A DNA stretch of 64,000 nt from Dermanyssus gallinae (GCA_003439945.1 QVRM01006592.1:1-64000); one strand, 5' to 3'; positions 49,173 through 62,132 are shown, counted from the stretch's first letter. Notes: a model not told the origin generated them from the sequence alone. Numbers and translations are program-made.

Positions 49173-49298
49173 ATGAAGTCTTGCTTGAAACTTATGGAGC
49201 TGGGCACGCAATCTCTTCTTGCGCGAACGTCGCCGACCGCAACGACGACTGCCTCGACAGCGACTCCAACGGCAGTGGCAGCTGCGAGAGAGGATGAG
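49173..49298 (+). CDS. Candidate 42-codon coding exon with splice donor (uncertain)
   Basis: An ATG at 49173, with an in-frame TGA 18-20 bp upstream of it, opens 42 complete codons that end exactly at a good donor, GATGAG|GTGAGTGA (GT at 49299). The reading is MKSCLKLMELGTQSLLARTS, then an Ala/Thr-rich stretch, then AREDE. No acceptor or second exon was located. The start lies close to a possible transposon terminus, so chance or transposon origin is likely. Confidence 0.15.
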
Positions 49299-49651
49299 GT
49301 GAGTGATTGAACATGCCAACTAGTCGCCGAAGTTGGAGAGAACGAACGCCGTAAACATCAAAGCCTATTGACGACACAAGCCCTAGACGTTGAGTCCCGT
49401 CTACCTAACGAGTATTCGACGTAGAGGCAGGCCGGGCCATATTATCGCACAGAATGTATCGCACTCTGCGACGCAACGCCCTAGCTAGTGGTCTATTTAG
49501 CTCAAGCAGTCTCGATGTACAACACGCTCAACCCTGGTACTATTTTGCGCGGTAGCAGCTGATATGCTAGCACAAATTGTAATGCATAACGAGACTGATG
49601 GAACAACTCACATCTGCTGAAGGCGCACACGATATGCTGTGTGTCCTTTAC

Positions 49652-49658
<7 letters not shown>

Positions 49659-49698
<40 letters not shown>

Positions 49699-49703
49699 TT
49701 TTT
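49659..49703. repeat. (TA)n followed by poly-T
   Basis: TA tract from about 49661 running into 13 T residues. Confidence 0.9.
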
Positions 49704-50111
49704 ATGGAGCCGTCCTTTTTAGATGACAAGTGTAAATACATTCTTAAAAATTATTAATTGAGCTTACAATTTCCAAAATTATCACATATTTACTAATTGT
49801 GATAATTGGGGGTACTTTGCATAAAAGGTTATCGTTTGTGTCTGATATATACTTTTTATTAATTAGACCGTCTTCTTCGGACGGCAAAATTATTTATGTT
49901 TAAGCTTTCACCATTTAGCTCAATGTTTTTAAATTAACACATTTTCAGCTTTTATAACGATTAAACATATTTTGCAGAAAAGGCTATATATATACCAGTT
50001 CGACTGCTGAGCTTGAGATTAAATCGTACCGATTTTTATGATAAGGATTTAAAGTTAATAGATTTAAATTGCCCCTATCGAACTATGTTCTGTAAATGGA
50101 GTATATATATA

Positions 50112-50139
50112 CATTATTATTATTATTATTATTATTATA
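50112..50139. repeat. (ATT)n microsatellite
   Basis: Nine ATT triplets. Confidence 0.9.
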
Positions 50140-50999
50140 AGCTTAACGACCACTATCCTATAACAAATCGAACCGCGGTCACTTTTTTGACGTGTGCCAA
50201 AACGTGTACGGCATCAGCAGAAAACACGCCGTTTTTTCATGTCTACCATATATGTCGACCATTCTACGTAACCTGCTAGTGGTGGGTCGTAAGCAGAACA
50301 ATCATAGCTTACTATGTCGACGAGGCAGCCCTTACTAGTAGGTTGGTTGCCTCCGTACTCCATCCGGCACCTGAGTTCCCCTTTGCCGGGCTATAGTCCA
50401 CAGCCGTTATTACTATTAATGCTAGCAGCATTGCTGCTACGCCTACTGCACTACCACGACCACAATCACGTCCCATGCAATCACGACGGCTGTAAAGGCC
50501 GTCATCATCGAAGGCTCTAGGCATTTGCCTACGCTCTGCCTTAGCCAGCATTCTTTCATCCGCGTACAACATCGTATTCTAATATTGCCCCCCTCCCCCC
50601 CCCCATTCGTCCTCCCGCTTCCCTTTTCGGCGCTGTAGGTCTCTCGTTATTTTTCGATTGCTTTGTTGCTATGAGACTGAATTGGTCGTCCAGCTAGCTG
50701 CACGGTATGGCCAAGGCGTAAGTCTGTGAGGCAGCGACGGCGGCGGCGGCGCCGGCTGCGCCCCGCTAGGCTACCGGCAACACCGGGCCTGTCTGACGGT
50801 CTACCTGCCATCAACGGGGCCGCTTTGGGGGGTGGCCCCGTGGGCAATGTCGCTGCTACAGCGGGCAATGTCCTACTACGCGGACCTAAAAAGGCCATCA
50901 TACAGGCATCATGCTGGCAGACGGACGGACGAACGGATGCGGTAGGGTTCTAGACGGGTGGCAGGTGATTCCCGCCTGTTCGTTGTTTTCTACTACCAC

Positions 51000-51062
51000 T
51001 ACGACGACGACTACTACTACTACTACTGGGCAAGTATTTGTTCTACTACCGCTACTTCTACT
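51000..51062. repeat. (CTA)n/(CGA)n triplets
   Basis: ACGACGACGACTACTACTAC followed by CTACCGCTACTTCTACTGC. Confidence 0.8.
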
Positions 51063-51444
51063 GCTCGATGCCGGTCAAGCTAACTAGTGAACAGCCAATT
51101 GTGCAAACGGCCTCCTTCTAGCGTCTATTGGACGAGGAGGCTGGTGGGATGCGGAAGCAGGTGGAGCGGCAGATGGGCTAGCTGAAACTAGCGGGTAACG
51201 GGCAGCAGCATCAGCAGGGCTGATGGTGACGATGGCGGCCAGCACGTCGGTGTCGCCTCAACGGTCGACGACCGTTAGACGGCGCTGAACGTTGAGTTGA
51301 CGGTGAGGGCAGTAAACGTGGATAGGCGATTTGTATGCAGGTGTGGATAGGCAGGTGAGAGGTTGGCGGGCGAACGAGCAAGGAAGCAAGCAGGAGGCTG
51401 TTTTCGGCTTACGGTCTTGTGGGTCATAACAGTCGTCTGCGTGT

Positions 51445-51478
51445 CTATATCTATCTATCTATCTATCTATCCATCCAT
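51445..51478. repeat. (CTAT)n tetranucleotide repeat
   Basis: CTAT units passing into CATC units. Confidence 0.9.
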
Positions 51479-52156
51479 TCTATATACTATCCGTGTACGG
51501 ACGCCGCCTGCAGCCAACGGGCGTATAATCGAAATGGCCTTACGGGCTGGTCCCGAAACGGCTTGGAACGTCTATAAGCTGCTGGGGAAGGGGGTAGCAA
51601 TGGATTCTATGTCCCCTCCCTATGGTAGGCGGCACGCAGTGGGGTGGGGCAGGGCAACTCAACAAACTACCTCCAGCAGTCGCCGTCTGCATCGTTGTCG
51701 TGGACGCTCGTTTTCAAGTGCTGCGGCACAACATAAACGTACTGTCGTCGTATTTCCCACTTACGTACAGATGCCATGTGTCGGGTGAGTGGGGCACGGT
51801 GGTGCACGGACGCCAGGGACCGTTGGATAAATGAATGGATGTATGGATGGGTGTTTGTGAGAGCGAGTGGACGAAAAACGGTGATCATCTGAATCCTCCC
51901 GTTCCCCCACACGGCCCGCATAGCAGCTGAACGACTGCCGCCAGAATGCCTTGAGCCAAACGTCGCGGCGGCCAAGAGGTGATAATAATTTGCCTACTAC
52001 TTCGCCCGGTGACCCTGCCTGCTATACCAGTTATTGTACAGTTATTGTCGGAGCACTATCGACTATGCTACTATACAGCGGCTTTACAATCTGACCAAGC
52101 AACCAAGGGCCCAACCTTTGACTGTTTCTGGGGCTACTTCAAAGATCCCGACGAAC

Positions 52157-52257
52157 ACCACAACAACAACAGCAGAGTCAACTACGACTACTACTACTAC
52201 TATTACTAATACAACAACAACAAAAACAACAATAACAACAACAGTAACAACAACAGC

Positions 52258-52292
<35 letters not shown>

Positions 52293-52325
52293 AAACAACA
52301 ATTCTACTACTGCTACTACTACTAT
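52157..52325. repeat. (CAA)n-(CTA)n compound triplet array
   Basis: CAA triplets, then CTA, then a long CAA/CAG/AAT stretch, then CTACTG. The open frames over it are low-complexity. Confidence 0.95.
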
Positions 52326-53139
52326 TGTAACTACCGCTGCTGCTATTTTTGCCACTTACCCGATATATGCTTTGTTTCATACAAAATGCTCGTCAGGCAG
52401 GCTTGCTCGAGTGGCCTGTCGCAATGCCCATCCATTATTTGGAGCACGAAGCGAACGAAGTAACAGCTTGTTTGAATAGGCGAGGTAGCCAGATGACGCA
52501 CAAAAACTAGCTTTAAGGCGAACTTTTCCCTCAGTCGTGCGCGACCCACAGCGAACGTCGGCACACTCTAACAGGCAACTAAAACGCCATAGAACGCCAT
52601 GACACAGCTTCTTCACAAATAGGCAGCGGTGGCAATGCTGATAATGCATTAGGTTAGACTCGTTAAGATTGGCAGTGCAATGGTGGGGCAACGAGATCAT
52701 AACAGACTCTATGGCCTGATAATTGTCTGCTTGTAGCTGCAACGCGGGATCCGCTAGTACGGGCGTCGGGATAAGGCCCTTGACTAAGGCTCTTCAACGA
52801 GGGTCTAAATGAGAAAAGAATTATGTTTATATTATCTTCGCACACACACACACAACCAGACACAAATACGCAGATACACGAAGACGCACACAGTTTTCAA
52901 AAGGTTTCCCGTCTCAACCGGTAGCGATACGACGGGTGCGGTCATGGATGCGCCTGTTTAGCTGGAAGTCTGCTTGTTCTCCTCTACAGGTGCCTCTGAG
53001 CCCACACGCTCGTACGCTTGCGTGGGTAGGTGATCGTCTGCGAAACGATGCGAGTCGCCGCCGAGAGAGCTCCGAAGAGAAACGATATAGAGCCAGACGA
53101 GCCGAGGCAAGGATAGGACGCACCCGGCAGAACTAAACG

Positions 53140-53370
53140 ATGGACACACCTCTGTCTTCATCCGGCTCCCCGAGCCACCGCCCCAACGTGCTCTTTTCTC
53201 ATCAACCTGTAATTTTGTACGCCACTTCAGCGGGCGGGTATAATTTCCTCATCATCTCGGGCAGCCGTCTGGCGTCGTCAGCCGCCGAAGACTCACTAGG
53301 CCGATCCCTATCGTCTGATCGGGGCATGACAGCCATGTCCACTCCAGCCCGGGAAGGAGCGCTTAACTGA
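53140..53370 (+). CDS. Small Ser-rich open frame (uncertain)
   Basis: An ATG in fair context (AACGATGG) opens 76 codons free of simple repeats, beginning MDTPLSSSGSPSHRPNVLF and containing a hydrophobic patch YNFLIISGS. No domain is recognised, no neighbours support it, and no splice sites were identified. It is listed because its composition is less repetitive than other open frames here. It may well be chance. Confidence 0.12.
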   Translation: MDTPLSSSGSPSHRPNVLFSHQPVILYATSAGGYNFLIISGSRLASSAAEDSLGRSLSSDRGMTAMSTPAREGALN

Positions 53371-54772
53371 GGAGTGCCTCAGCTCGCATCCTATTACCCA
53401 CTATTTCTGCCCTACTTTCTTGGCACAAATCTGTCCCAGCATCTTATCGGGCCGACACATTTAACCAATTCGGCGCTGATACAGGACGGGATTCCGCTAC
53501 CTGCTCAGCAATAACATCTAAATGTTCCAAACGGATGATTTTAAAAGCATGGTTCTGCAAGTAATATAAACAGGTTTAGGCGTCTCTCAGCACAAGCTCA
53601 TGTTTGTCTTAATTCTACTTGCTCCAGCAAATTGTTATCCACATCTCTAACAAACAAAAACTATATTTCGATCATATAACTGATGAACTGCAGAAAGCTG
53701 TGGTTGTCCCCTCATCTTGGGCTCATACCCGAACCTTCTTTGGTGTGATAATGATCTGCGGTCACATCAACAAGCGATAGGGAGATTGCGAGTATAACCT
53801 AAACCTACCGGCCTATGCACCCGCATTGTCTAGTGTATGCGGGTCATTGTAACAAAACTATTACCGGCACCAGCAGTAAGAGACAGCTTGTCTTTTGAAA
53901 AAACGCGTATCTGGGCAGCCATAACTTCATTATTTCTACGAGAAATACCGATATATTAAACACTTTTCATCGTCAACATTGTGGCTAGCTTATTAGCTAG
54001 TTTTTTCCCGTGGATAATCTGGCGTGATGCAATCGATGCAGTCGATACCTACAAGACGTCACCGCCAGGTCGCGTGATGCGGGCCCGTAGCACGATCGAG
54101 AATCGTAAGTGCGTTTATCCTAAGCGCCGTAAGAGCGTGACGCGAGAACTACCCGGTAGGCAAGCAATCGGTCGTTATCGTCGTCGTTTACTTTCTGCGT
54201 GTGCGGCTCCTCTCGACTGACGACGTTCTCGTCGTGAGCACTTCTCAGATGAAGGCGGCGGGGGGGGGGGGAGGAATTGCTGTGCAAAGTGCGCTTCACT
54301 GAAGAGCACTCTCGAGATATGAAGAGTTCTGTACTTTCAACAACGTGCCTGCACGCCTCGTGCACGGCGCCGTTCCCGTCTGTACACTGGGGCACGAAGC
54401 AGGCTGGCAGGAAGGGCAAGGAAAAAAGAGGAGAGTGCGGAAGAGTACAGGGCGAACGAGAAAGAGAGAAATCCGGGCCGCCCGCCAGATGTCGACCGTG
54501 ACGAACAACGAACGGCACGGTCTTCTCCTCGTCAGGATCCCGTGGAACGGCGCAGTGTTCAAGAAAAGAGAGTTTTTGTAAATTAGCTTAGGGCCATGCC
54601 GCCTGCCCCGCCACACCTCATTTGATTCTGATCTTGGACGGCATTCGGCGGCCCCAGTTCATGCCGTTTTCTCCCTCAGACGCGTTAGCAGTTAGTCAGG
54701 CACTGCTCCCTGAGCAACGTTGGCGATGGTGACGACGACGACGGCATCGGGGGCAGCAGATCAAACCTACCT
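53371..54772. other. No recognisable feature
   Basis: Unique sequence with a G-run near 54260-54270. Open frames are short and without recognisable domains. Confidence 0.5.
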
Positions 54773-54806
54773 CTGCTGCTGCTGCTGTTAATACTGCTGC
54801 TGCTAC
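54773..54806. repeat. (CTG)n microsatellite
   Basis: CTGCTGCTG run with one TTAATA interruption. Confidence 0.85.
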
Positions 54807-55002
54807 CAACCAACCTTCTTCAAGCCTTTTGTGCCGAGATCCTTTCTTTATTTAAGGCGCAAGGCCCACTTATGGTGCCTGATATTCTCTGATGAACGAA
54901 CTCTAACTTCTTTCCTTTATTACATACGTAAGGTTTCGTTTAGGTCCTTCTGGTACGTCAAGCCAGCAGTATAATACATTATATTGGCGACTGTAAATGG
55001 AA

Positions 55003-55009
55003 AATAGTA

Positions 55010-55046
<37 letters not shown>

Positions 55047-55057
55047 CAACAACAATA
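55003..55057. repeat. (TAA)n-(CAA)n compound microsatellite
   Basis: AATAATAAT passing into AACAACAAC. Confidence 0.95.
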
Positions 55058-56847
55058 CCTCTACTGTACTGTCTCAAAATGGGTAATTGACGCATACAGC
55101 GAAATAAATACAGATATGAACTGTTGAACCGGCCACACACTTGAGCCGAGTGCCTACCTAAAACGCAATGACGGTCGCAAAAAACGATGCTCGAACGAGG
55201 TTGTCGACCCAATTCCCAAAGCTGTGCTGCCTGATTGCGCCTAAATTCCAATGCCACGAAAAACAATTGGTGATTGTGTAACAGTAGTAAAAGCGTTTGG
55301 ACAGAGGACAGCGAAGGCGGTGCGGTACGACGGTGACCCGTGTAACGTTCAACTCGTTGGGTTTGCTCGCTCGTCTTCGTCCAGAACCAACTTCGCGAAC
55401 AGAACCAAAACTTCAACCGGCTCCCCCCGCTGTCGCCTGGCTGGCTGGCTGTCGACTGTCTGTCGGTTCTTGCTTCTGGTTGCAGCCTGGTTCGTGGAGG
55501 GCGTCCGAGACTACCCTTGCCGCACCCCTTTGGTTACCCCCCTCCACCGCGTCGGGTCGTTCCCAGCGCTTCCTCCTCCCTCAACTCGTTTCCCTCCGCG
55601 TTGCTTTTTGCTCGTCTTTGTCTGTGTTGTTGAATTTTCTTCTAATTTCAAACCTGTCAAGCTAAATGTGGCTAGTACATCAGTTGCGAGATATTCGCTG
55701 CATATTGCTGCCTGCGGCCATTGATAGGCTGCTGATTTATCTTTGCCTTTGTGAATATACGATATTGCCGTGTTTCTGCTGCTGCTGCTGGTGCCAATAG
55801 CTCTGCCAGCGTTCGTCCGCCTTCATTTTGACCTGCTAGCAAACACAGATAAATGGACGTAATTCCTGGCGTGCGCTGCCCTTCTGTCTGTCCTACCGCC
55901 TCACTCTTCTCTTTATGATGTGCATGGCCGCCTCCGGGCATTACGGCCGCATTCCACACAAGAGCAGTTTCGCAGTTCCTGTCTCGCCCTCTCCTCTTTC
56001 CTCGCACGCTTTTCGCAACGATTTAATGGCGCAAGTTAACGTTGTTGTCGTCGTCGTCGTCGACGACAATGGCCAGCTATTGAGTACAATGGGTGGTCAG
56101 CTTGCCCTGCTGCACGAATGGCAGTCACAGTAATAACGTAGCATCCGTCGACCTGCCTTCCACCTGTGTCCGCCTCAACCAGCCACTCAACCTCAAGCAG
56201 GAATGAATGGCCACCTGCAACCTGGTGCAGCCCTGGTGTAGTAGCAGCTGTTCTAACAGCTGGAAAAGTATCATCTACCTCTATGTGCAGAGTACGACTG
56301 GTTGTCGCCCCCCCCCCCCCCGCTTCCTTCTCCTCCCCACCTGTCCGCTGGTTTGGCGGGCCCCATTTTCCTAAACGCAACACTAATGCACTACAAATGG
56401 TGCCGGCCATTGGAGCGTTCTTCTGCCGTCCGAGCAGAAGTTAGGCGGGGTGGGTTGCCGCCGTCAGTCAGCCAGATGAGTTCGGCACGGCTGGCCCACA
56501 TTACCAACTCGTATTTCTCTCTGCCTCCCTCTCCCTCTCTCTGTCTCTCTCTCTCTCCCACAACCCCCAGAACGACACATTTTCTCCCCTGTGCGCCTGG
56601 GCCGCACTGCCACCACCGCTGCCTCCCCCCGCTGTCGTTCTCGTTCGTTCTCGATTTGCTCATTACGCGACGGCCACAAACGGACCACGAAGCTTTCTAC
56701 GTGGCTTCGTAGATTGTGCGGCTGTCCGCTAGCGCAAATGCTTCGGATCGAGCCCCCCCCCCGGCGAGCCCTCGGCGTCAAGGCGGAAACGTGAAAGCCA
56801 AACAACGTTCGTCTTTGATCGGAAATCATTTTGCTACAGAATCGCAA
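55058..56847. other. No recognisable gene
   Basis: GC-richer, pyrimidine-rich sequence. A 124-codon minus-strand open frame (56036-56410) is free of simple repeats over its middle part but matches nothing I know. A CT run lies at 56518-56560. Confidence 0.45.
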
Positions 56848-56909
56848 TATACATATATATATATATATATATAGAATGTTTCGTATAAATATCATCAAGC
56901 AACAATATC

Positions 56910-56942
<33 letters not shown>
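56848..56942. repeat. Two (TA)n tracts
   Basis: TA tracts at about 56848-56872 and 56912-56942. Confidence 0.95.
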
Positions 56943-56944
<2 letters not shown>

Positions 56945-57179
56945 CGTATATATTGGCGCGCTTTTCAAGTTGAAGCCTTGTCGTATCAGACCTCCGCTCA
57001 TCCGCAGCTTATAGACAACAGACGAAAGCTTAGCTCCAGTAGAACATGAATACGTGTTAACCATAGCAGGAAATGATGCGTCATTTTCGTAACATGAGCG
57101 AAAAAGCTATTGTCCGCCAATATTAAAAGTTTCCTTTATATCAGTCTACAAATAGTTTAGCGGATTGCAGCCGTGTATA

Positions 57180-58260
57180 GGGTTGCACAAGAATCGGACC
57201 ATTGTAAAGGAAAGATTCACGGCAGAGTGTGCACAACAAAGACTCAAAAACGAATCGGTACAGCCCAAATCTAAACATTGACAACCGCAAACGTTGGCAC
57301 TGGGGCCGTGCTGGAAAGCTCTATTTGACGCATGCTTAAAATCCGGAAAAATGCCTAAAGCGTGGAAGGAGGATACCCTAGTTTTTATACCTAAAGGAAA
57401 GGGCATAAAAACAGAGCCGGAAGCTTGGAGGGGAATAACACTTAAGAGTTGCCCCTATAAGATATTCTTGGGGATAGTATCAGATATACTTGCGTACCTC
57501 CTCGAAGCCAGAAACGGAGTACCAGAAAAACAACATAGGTTTAGAAGGCGGTACGATTCTGCGCCAGACCTAGAACGAGAGCGTTTGAAGCACATACTAT
57601 AAAGTAGACAAAAAACTAAAAAAATCGACATAGAAATATATACTACAGTAGCGATGACAAGCACGGCCAAGCGAGCAGTCAAATATAAGAGTGGTACCAG
57701 GCAGGTCATGCGTCTAGGTTAGCAGAGGCTAACAAATGTAGAAAATACTCTGGCGTTGGTTACCCGCACTAATTTTGTCCGTTGGCTCTTGAAACAATGG
57801 GAGGACTAGGCCCGCTTACATTGAAATTGATTCAGCGCGTAGGTAGAAGCCTTAACCTCTCCACGGGAGACTCGAGAGCATCGAAATTTTTGCGTCAGAG
57901 GCTGTCGCTCGACATCCAACGAGGAAACGCAGCATCTGTTCGAGGCACATTGTCGAACTGGGCTAATCCCGGGTTAGAGAACCCGGATCCACACGTTAAC
58001 GCGGAGACAATTGTTTACTCCAAAGTGCTAACATAAAAAGTTGTATAATAAAACATGAATGTATAAGAGTGTACATTTAACTACGGCTTTGGCAGCCCGC
58101 GGGTTTAATCACATGTTGTGCAGCACAGAAGAATTCCACGATCCTCAGGAGTGTTGTAGGTGCACGAGATGATCTGGCCAGTGCGACAGATACCACGCCG
58201 CAGCATGTCCAGCAGTTCAGTCAATAACTGAACTAACAAGATAAGAGAAGATCCAGTGAT
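57180..58260 (+). pseudogene. LINE reverse-transcriptase relic, copy 3
   Basis: The frame at 57294-57602 reads as the N-terminal palm/fingers of a LINE reverse transcriptase: WKALFDACLKSGKMPKAWK, LVFIPKGKG, then AWRGITLKSCPYKIFLGIV and GVPEKQHRFRR. These match the usual order W+.., PKxx, RPITLxxxxYK and QxGFR. Homology extends upstream to about 57180, past a stop. The YADD core is not found after 57602. The C-terminal end reappears at about 58105-58200 as FNHMLCSTEEFHDPQECCRC followed by a broken zinc knuckle. Residue for residue it lines up with the 5.2-kb copy, and the second knuckle Cys has become TGA. The copy is therefore internally deleted and inactive, and its divergence suggests a separate subfamily. 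Confidence 0.8.
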
Positions 58261-58686
58261 GTAAAGAAAGCACTAGTTGTGTCTCATTTATATGTTAATA
58301 ATTTACCTAACCTGAATGTTAATGAACCATAGTAATAATAGTCATGACAACCATGCGCAGGATTGTGTACGACGACCTTAGTTACTCTTCCTATGTTTTT
58401 GTTATTACCAGCCCGAGAAGTTTTATTATGTTATTGAATAAAAATGTGTGTCAGGATCCCTCCCCCCGCCCCCCCCCCCCTGCACACTTTACATAAAACG
58501 TTTCATCGAACTTTCTATTTTTATATCGGTACGAACTTAAAAATGGGCGATAAAGTACGCGTCAATTTGGACGAAACACCCTGATATTTAAAATGCATCT
58601 GCCAGGCTCCGTATTTGCAATCGCTCGAAATTGAATATTCCTGAAACATCGGCATGCTGTCGTCAAATAGCCGTAGTAAACTGCTT

Positions 58687-58890
58687 AGACGGCGAAGATG
58701 GTCGAGCCCGGTGGCGTGGTGGCATGCGTCTGCGCCTCGCGACCGAAGGAGACACATAGGTGCGCGGGTTCGAGCCCCACCGTTGCACATTTGTATTTAT
58801 GGGGGTCCGTCTATGAAGCAATGCGAAAAGCAGTCCCATGGACGTTAAATCTTGGCTGAGAGTCAGCCCCGAAAGGAGACGGCGAAGATG
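58687..58890 (+). mobile_element. tRNA-derived SINE, copy 4 (cleanest; exact target-site duplications)
   Basis: The body is 58701-58876 (176 bp). The exact 14-bp direct repeat AGACGGCGAAGATG flanks it at 58687-58700 and 58877-58890. The A-box-like TGGCGTGGTGG is at 58712-58722 and the B box GGTTCGAGCCC at 58767-58777, both intact. The body has TTTGTATTTATGGGG, GTCTATGAAGCAATG, TAAATCTTGGCTGAGAGTCA and ends GCCCCGAAAG. There is no poly-A tail. The perfect flanking duplication suggests a recent insertion. Confidence 0.93.
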
Positions 58891-59029
58891 AAAAGATGCT
58901 TCGACCGGTCGATTACCTACCATTTCTACTACTACTAATAAAACAGTTCAAAGTTACAACTCTTATATCTCCAGTTACAAAGCAGCATTTGAATTAGGCG
59001 ACGCGAGTTGGCCTCAATTAGCTGCCCTC

Positions 59030-59152
59030 TATATATATAAGTATATAGATATATATATACTATATACTATATCTATATATATATATATATATATATATAT
59101 AGCTATCTATATATTTAAATGACTATATATATATATCTATATATATTTATAT
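59030..59152. repeat. (TA)n-rich region with CTATA and AGATA variants
   Basis: About 120 bp of TA-rich sequence with repeated ATATACTATATAC and ATAGCTATCTATA blocks. Confidence 0.9.
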
Positions 59153-60254
59153 CAAATTGGAAAAAAAATGAATATTTCATGCACGTGCCGGCAATAGCGG
59201 TCCCAACAGAAGTGTCCATTCAACGTAACCGCCATTTTCTTAAGTAACCGAATCGCTTCGATTCGAGGCCTACCCCGCTACAGGTATTATCTTACAAAAC
59301 CAGCCTATAGAATTTGCAAACGCCCCCTGCTGAATAGAGGCAGAGAGCGACTCTATGTTGTTGAGTCGACTTTTGTTAGAATCTCGCCTCGATAACGTCT
59401 CACACATAGTAATCCGCAAAGATTTACGTGTGGACCGTTTAGAACCCACAAACTCTTATATCCCATAACGTGGTCATATGCTTCACAAGGCACCTTTGCA
59501 CTAAACAGCTAGTATGTGCGGGTACGCCGGCGAACTCGAACAGGTATTGCAAACCATTTGACACAGAATTTAGTTACGCTTGCACTCTGTAGTTTGTAGA
59601 CGCGTAAGTAAACGTCCTATGCCACTGTTCGGCCTTTTGGCAAAAAAACATAGTGCCAATGCGTCTCTTCGCGCACTAGAGATCGCAGTAAAGACGTGCA
59701 CATAAGCTGGAAATTTGCTCTCCCCTACTCTAGGGACACCTTCAGGATAATGGGCCCGCCAACTGGAAATTTATTTGTGGTTGTTTTGTGTGGTACGGTG
59801 AATATCTTCTGGTTAGAAAGGAATCGAACACGGCCTGCTGCGTCGTGCTTGAGGGAAGCCAGAACATGCCGACATGAAAGCGACGTCTTCGTCTCACCAA
59901 CACATCAGAGAGATTTCGTCTAGATTTAACGGAGAAAAACGAGGATTGTCTCAACTGCATTCTTGCAATGCATTTGTGACTCACTTACTTCTAGCGTCTT
60001 CACACACAGCGCACTCTATGTGAATTCTCCGTACTGCTGTGTGGGAACGCGATCCTGCTTCTTCTGCAGACGCCTACACTTAGCTTCAGTCTTGCGAGAA
60101 CTGTCACAACGGCGAATACGGCCAAATAACTTTATAATCTCATTAGGGCTCCGTCTCGCGCGAAAAGCGAAAACAATAGCCGGTCATAACTGAAATTCCG
60201 TAGAAGCGGTTGCTGAGTCGGTCATGGTTGGCTACGTTTGTTTACATTATACTT
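59153..60254. other. No recognisable feature
   Basis: Unique sequence. The open frames at 59696-60193 show no recognisable domain. Confidence 0.5.
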
Positions 60255-60302
60255 GAAACAGACTCCGATATGACGCATGAAACAGGACCCGACATGACGC
60301 AT
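60255..60302. repeat. 24-bp tandem duplication
   Basis: GAAACAGACTCCGATATGAC plus GCAT is followed directly by GAAACAGGACCCGACATGAC plus GCAT (three substitutions). Confidence 0.9.
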
Positions 60303-60338
60303 GAACGCATACGTTCAGGCAGGCCGCTCAGGCAAGCT

Positions 60339-60357
60339 TATATATATATATATATAT
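60339..60357. repeat. (TA)n microsatellite
   Basis: Short TA tract. Confidence 0.85.
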
Positions 60358-61233
60358 GACAATCGCGCAAACGATCGTGGCTCGGTGATTGGGCTTAACT
60401 TTTCTTTCCCGACCGACCAAGCTTTTGATTAAGTTAAGAACAGCTGCTTTCGTTGGTACATCCGCGACATTTGCTTAGCGTACTCTCTGGCACGTACATC
60501 TATATGTCTGTCTGTCCGTCTAGGCCTGCATGCATATCCTGAACGAATGAATGAATGTATGTATGTAGGTGTGGATGAAATAACATGCGCCACGCACGCG
60601 GGCATCTATCTCCTCGTGCACCAGTCTTGGTATTGGTAGTGGTAGCAGCAGCATCAGCGAATGCTACACACAGCGGCAGGAAGACAGAACGTTGCAAAGG
60701 GAAGCCGCCTCGTCGAACATACAGACATAGAACGAGTGCTGCGGATCGTGGTGGTTGGCCAACGAGTGAATGTCATACGAGCAAACGAGGTCTTGGAGAG
60801 CTGCCAACATTTGGTTGCTTGCTGTCTCTCTCTCTATCTCTCTCTCTCTCCCTGCCCACCCTTTTCTTTATTTTTCCTGCTGGTTCTGCCTACGTCTCTG
60901 TCCACACGTCGAAACGTATGCGCCGCGGCATCCCGCTGGTAGCTACTGCCGATGCTGGACGTGGTACACCTGCGGGTACGCAACTTTTAATTAATCAGAC
61001 TCCAGTCTGAGAGAGATTATTAAACGCTAATCTGAGGGAGGGAGAGATAGAGAACGAGAGGCGCAGTGTAGTACGTGTCTAGACGTACAGACAGACAGAC
61101 CCCTTTTATAGGAGAGGAAACCAGTCGGTTGTGGCGGCTGCAACAGCAGCACGATGTTTGGCAGTCAGTGCTCAAGCTACTGACTGCCGTTCTGCATGAT
61201 TTCTGACAATTTTCTTTTGATGATGATACAATG

Positions 61234-61238
<5 letters not shown>

Positions 61239-61271
<33 letters not shown>
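61239..61271. repeat. (TA)n microsatellite
   Basis: TA tract. Confidence 0.95.
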
Positions 61272-61274
<3 letters not shown>

Positions 61275-62132
61275 CAATTACCTACGAAAACTATGCGTAC
61301 GTTTAAAATCTTCGTGTCTATCTCTCTACTTTCGATCACAATCCACGTGAGCTCTAAACGCATGGAATTGGCAACTTTTGAATCGACTGTGAAAAAGACT
61401 GGTTTAAACCTTGCGGGACCAACTGCCGTATCGTCGGTCCTTGACACTGAAAGAAGGCGAGCTAACTGCACAACAAACTGAACAAATCTCCACAATCAGT
61501 GTCACTATACCTCTCCCCTATCTCTTTCTCCCTCTTTCTCTCTTGATTTTTCTCTCTCTGTATCCCGGAATGAACCCCAAATCAGGCTCAGGCCACAGAA
61601 GCAACAATTCTAATCATGCACACCGAAAAAATATAATCATCATTCGGCGGAGTCTCCACGGCCGTGTACGGCTAGGGGTATATTTCCTAATTTCGCTGCC
61701 CCTCACCGCCCTCCCTCTCTATATGATGCTTGTGCTGTGGTGACAATCGCTGCAGCCGATCAGGCCAAGTTAATCAAGGTTGCTCAGTCAGATCAGGTCA
61801 CTGGGTCGGACGTTCGGTCAGAAGAAGAATAGCAAAACGAGGAAATCCCGCTGAAAACGTGCTTAGCCCATTTTTGATCTCATATACTCGATGTCGCATT
61901 GCTTGCTTCTCCATCCGCGGTTTCGTCGAGTTTTTAGCCCGTTCACTGGAAACCGACCTCCTTCAAGGGTGGCTTCAAGCAGCTATCGTATCAATGCCCG
62001 CATCCGTCACGCCACGTTCAATGGAAGAACACCACAAGCCCTGCTGTGATGCTCTTTTATCTGCCCTGCCCAGACGAGGATGACCCCTAAATGATCGTTT
62101 CTCGTCTGCTAACGTCGTGCTGACCCCTGTCT

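Noticed and set aside
56036..56410. 124-codon minus-strand open frame without simple repeats over most of its length
   Set aside because: Its translation resembles nothing I know, it ends in an Arg-rich CGA/CGT repeat, and it has no supporting splice or promoter signal.
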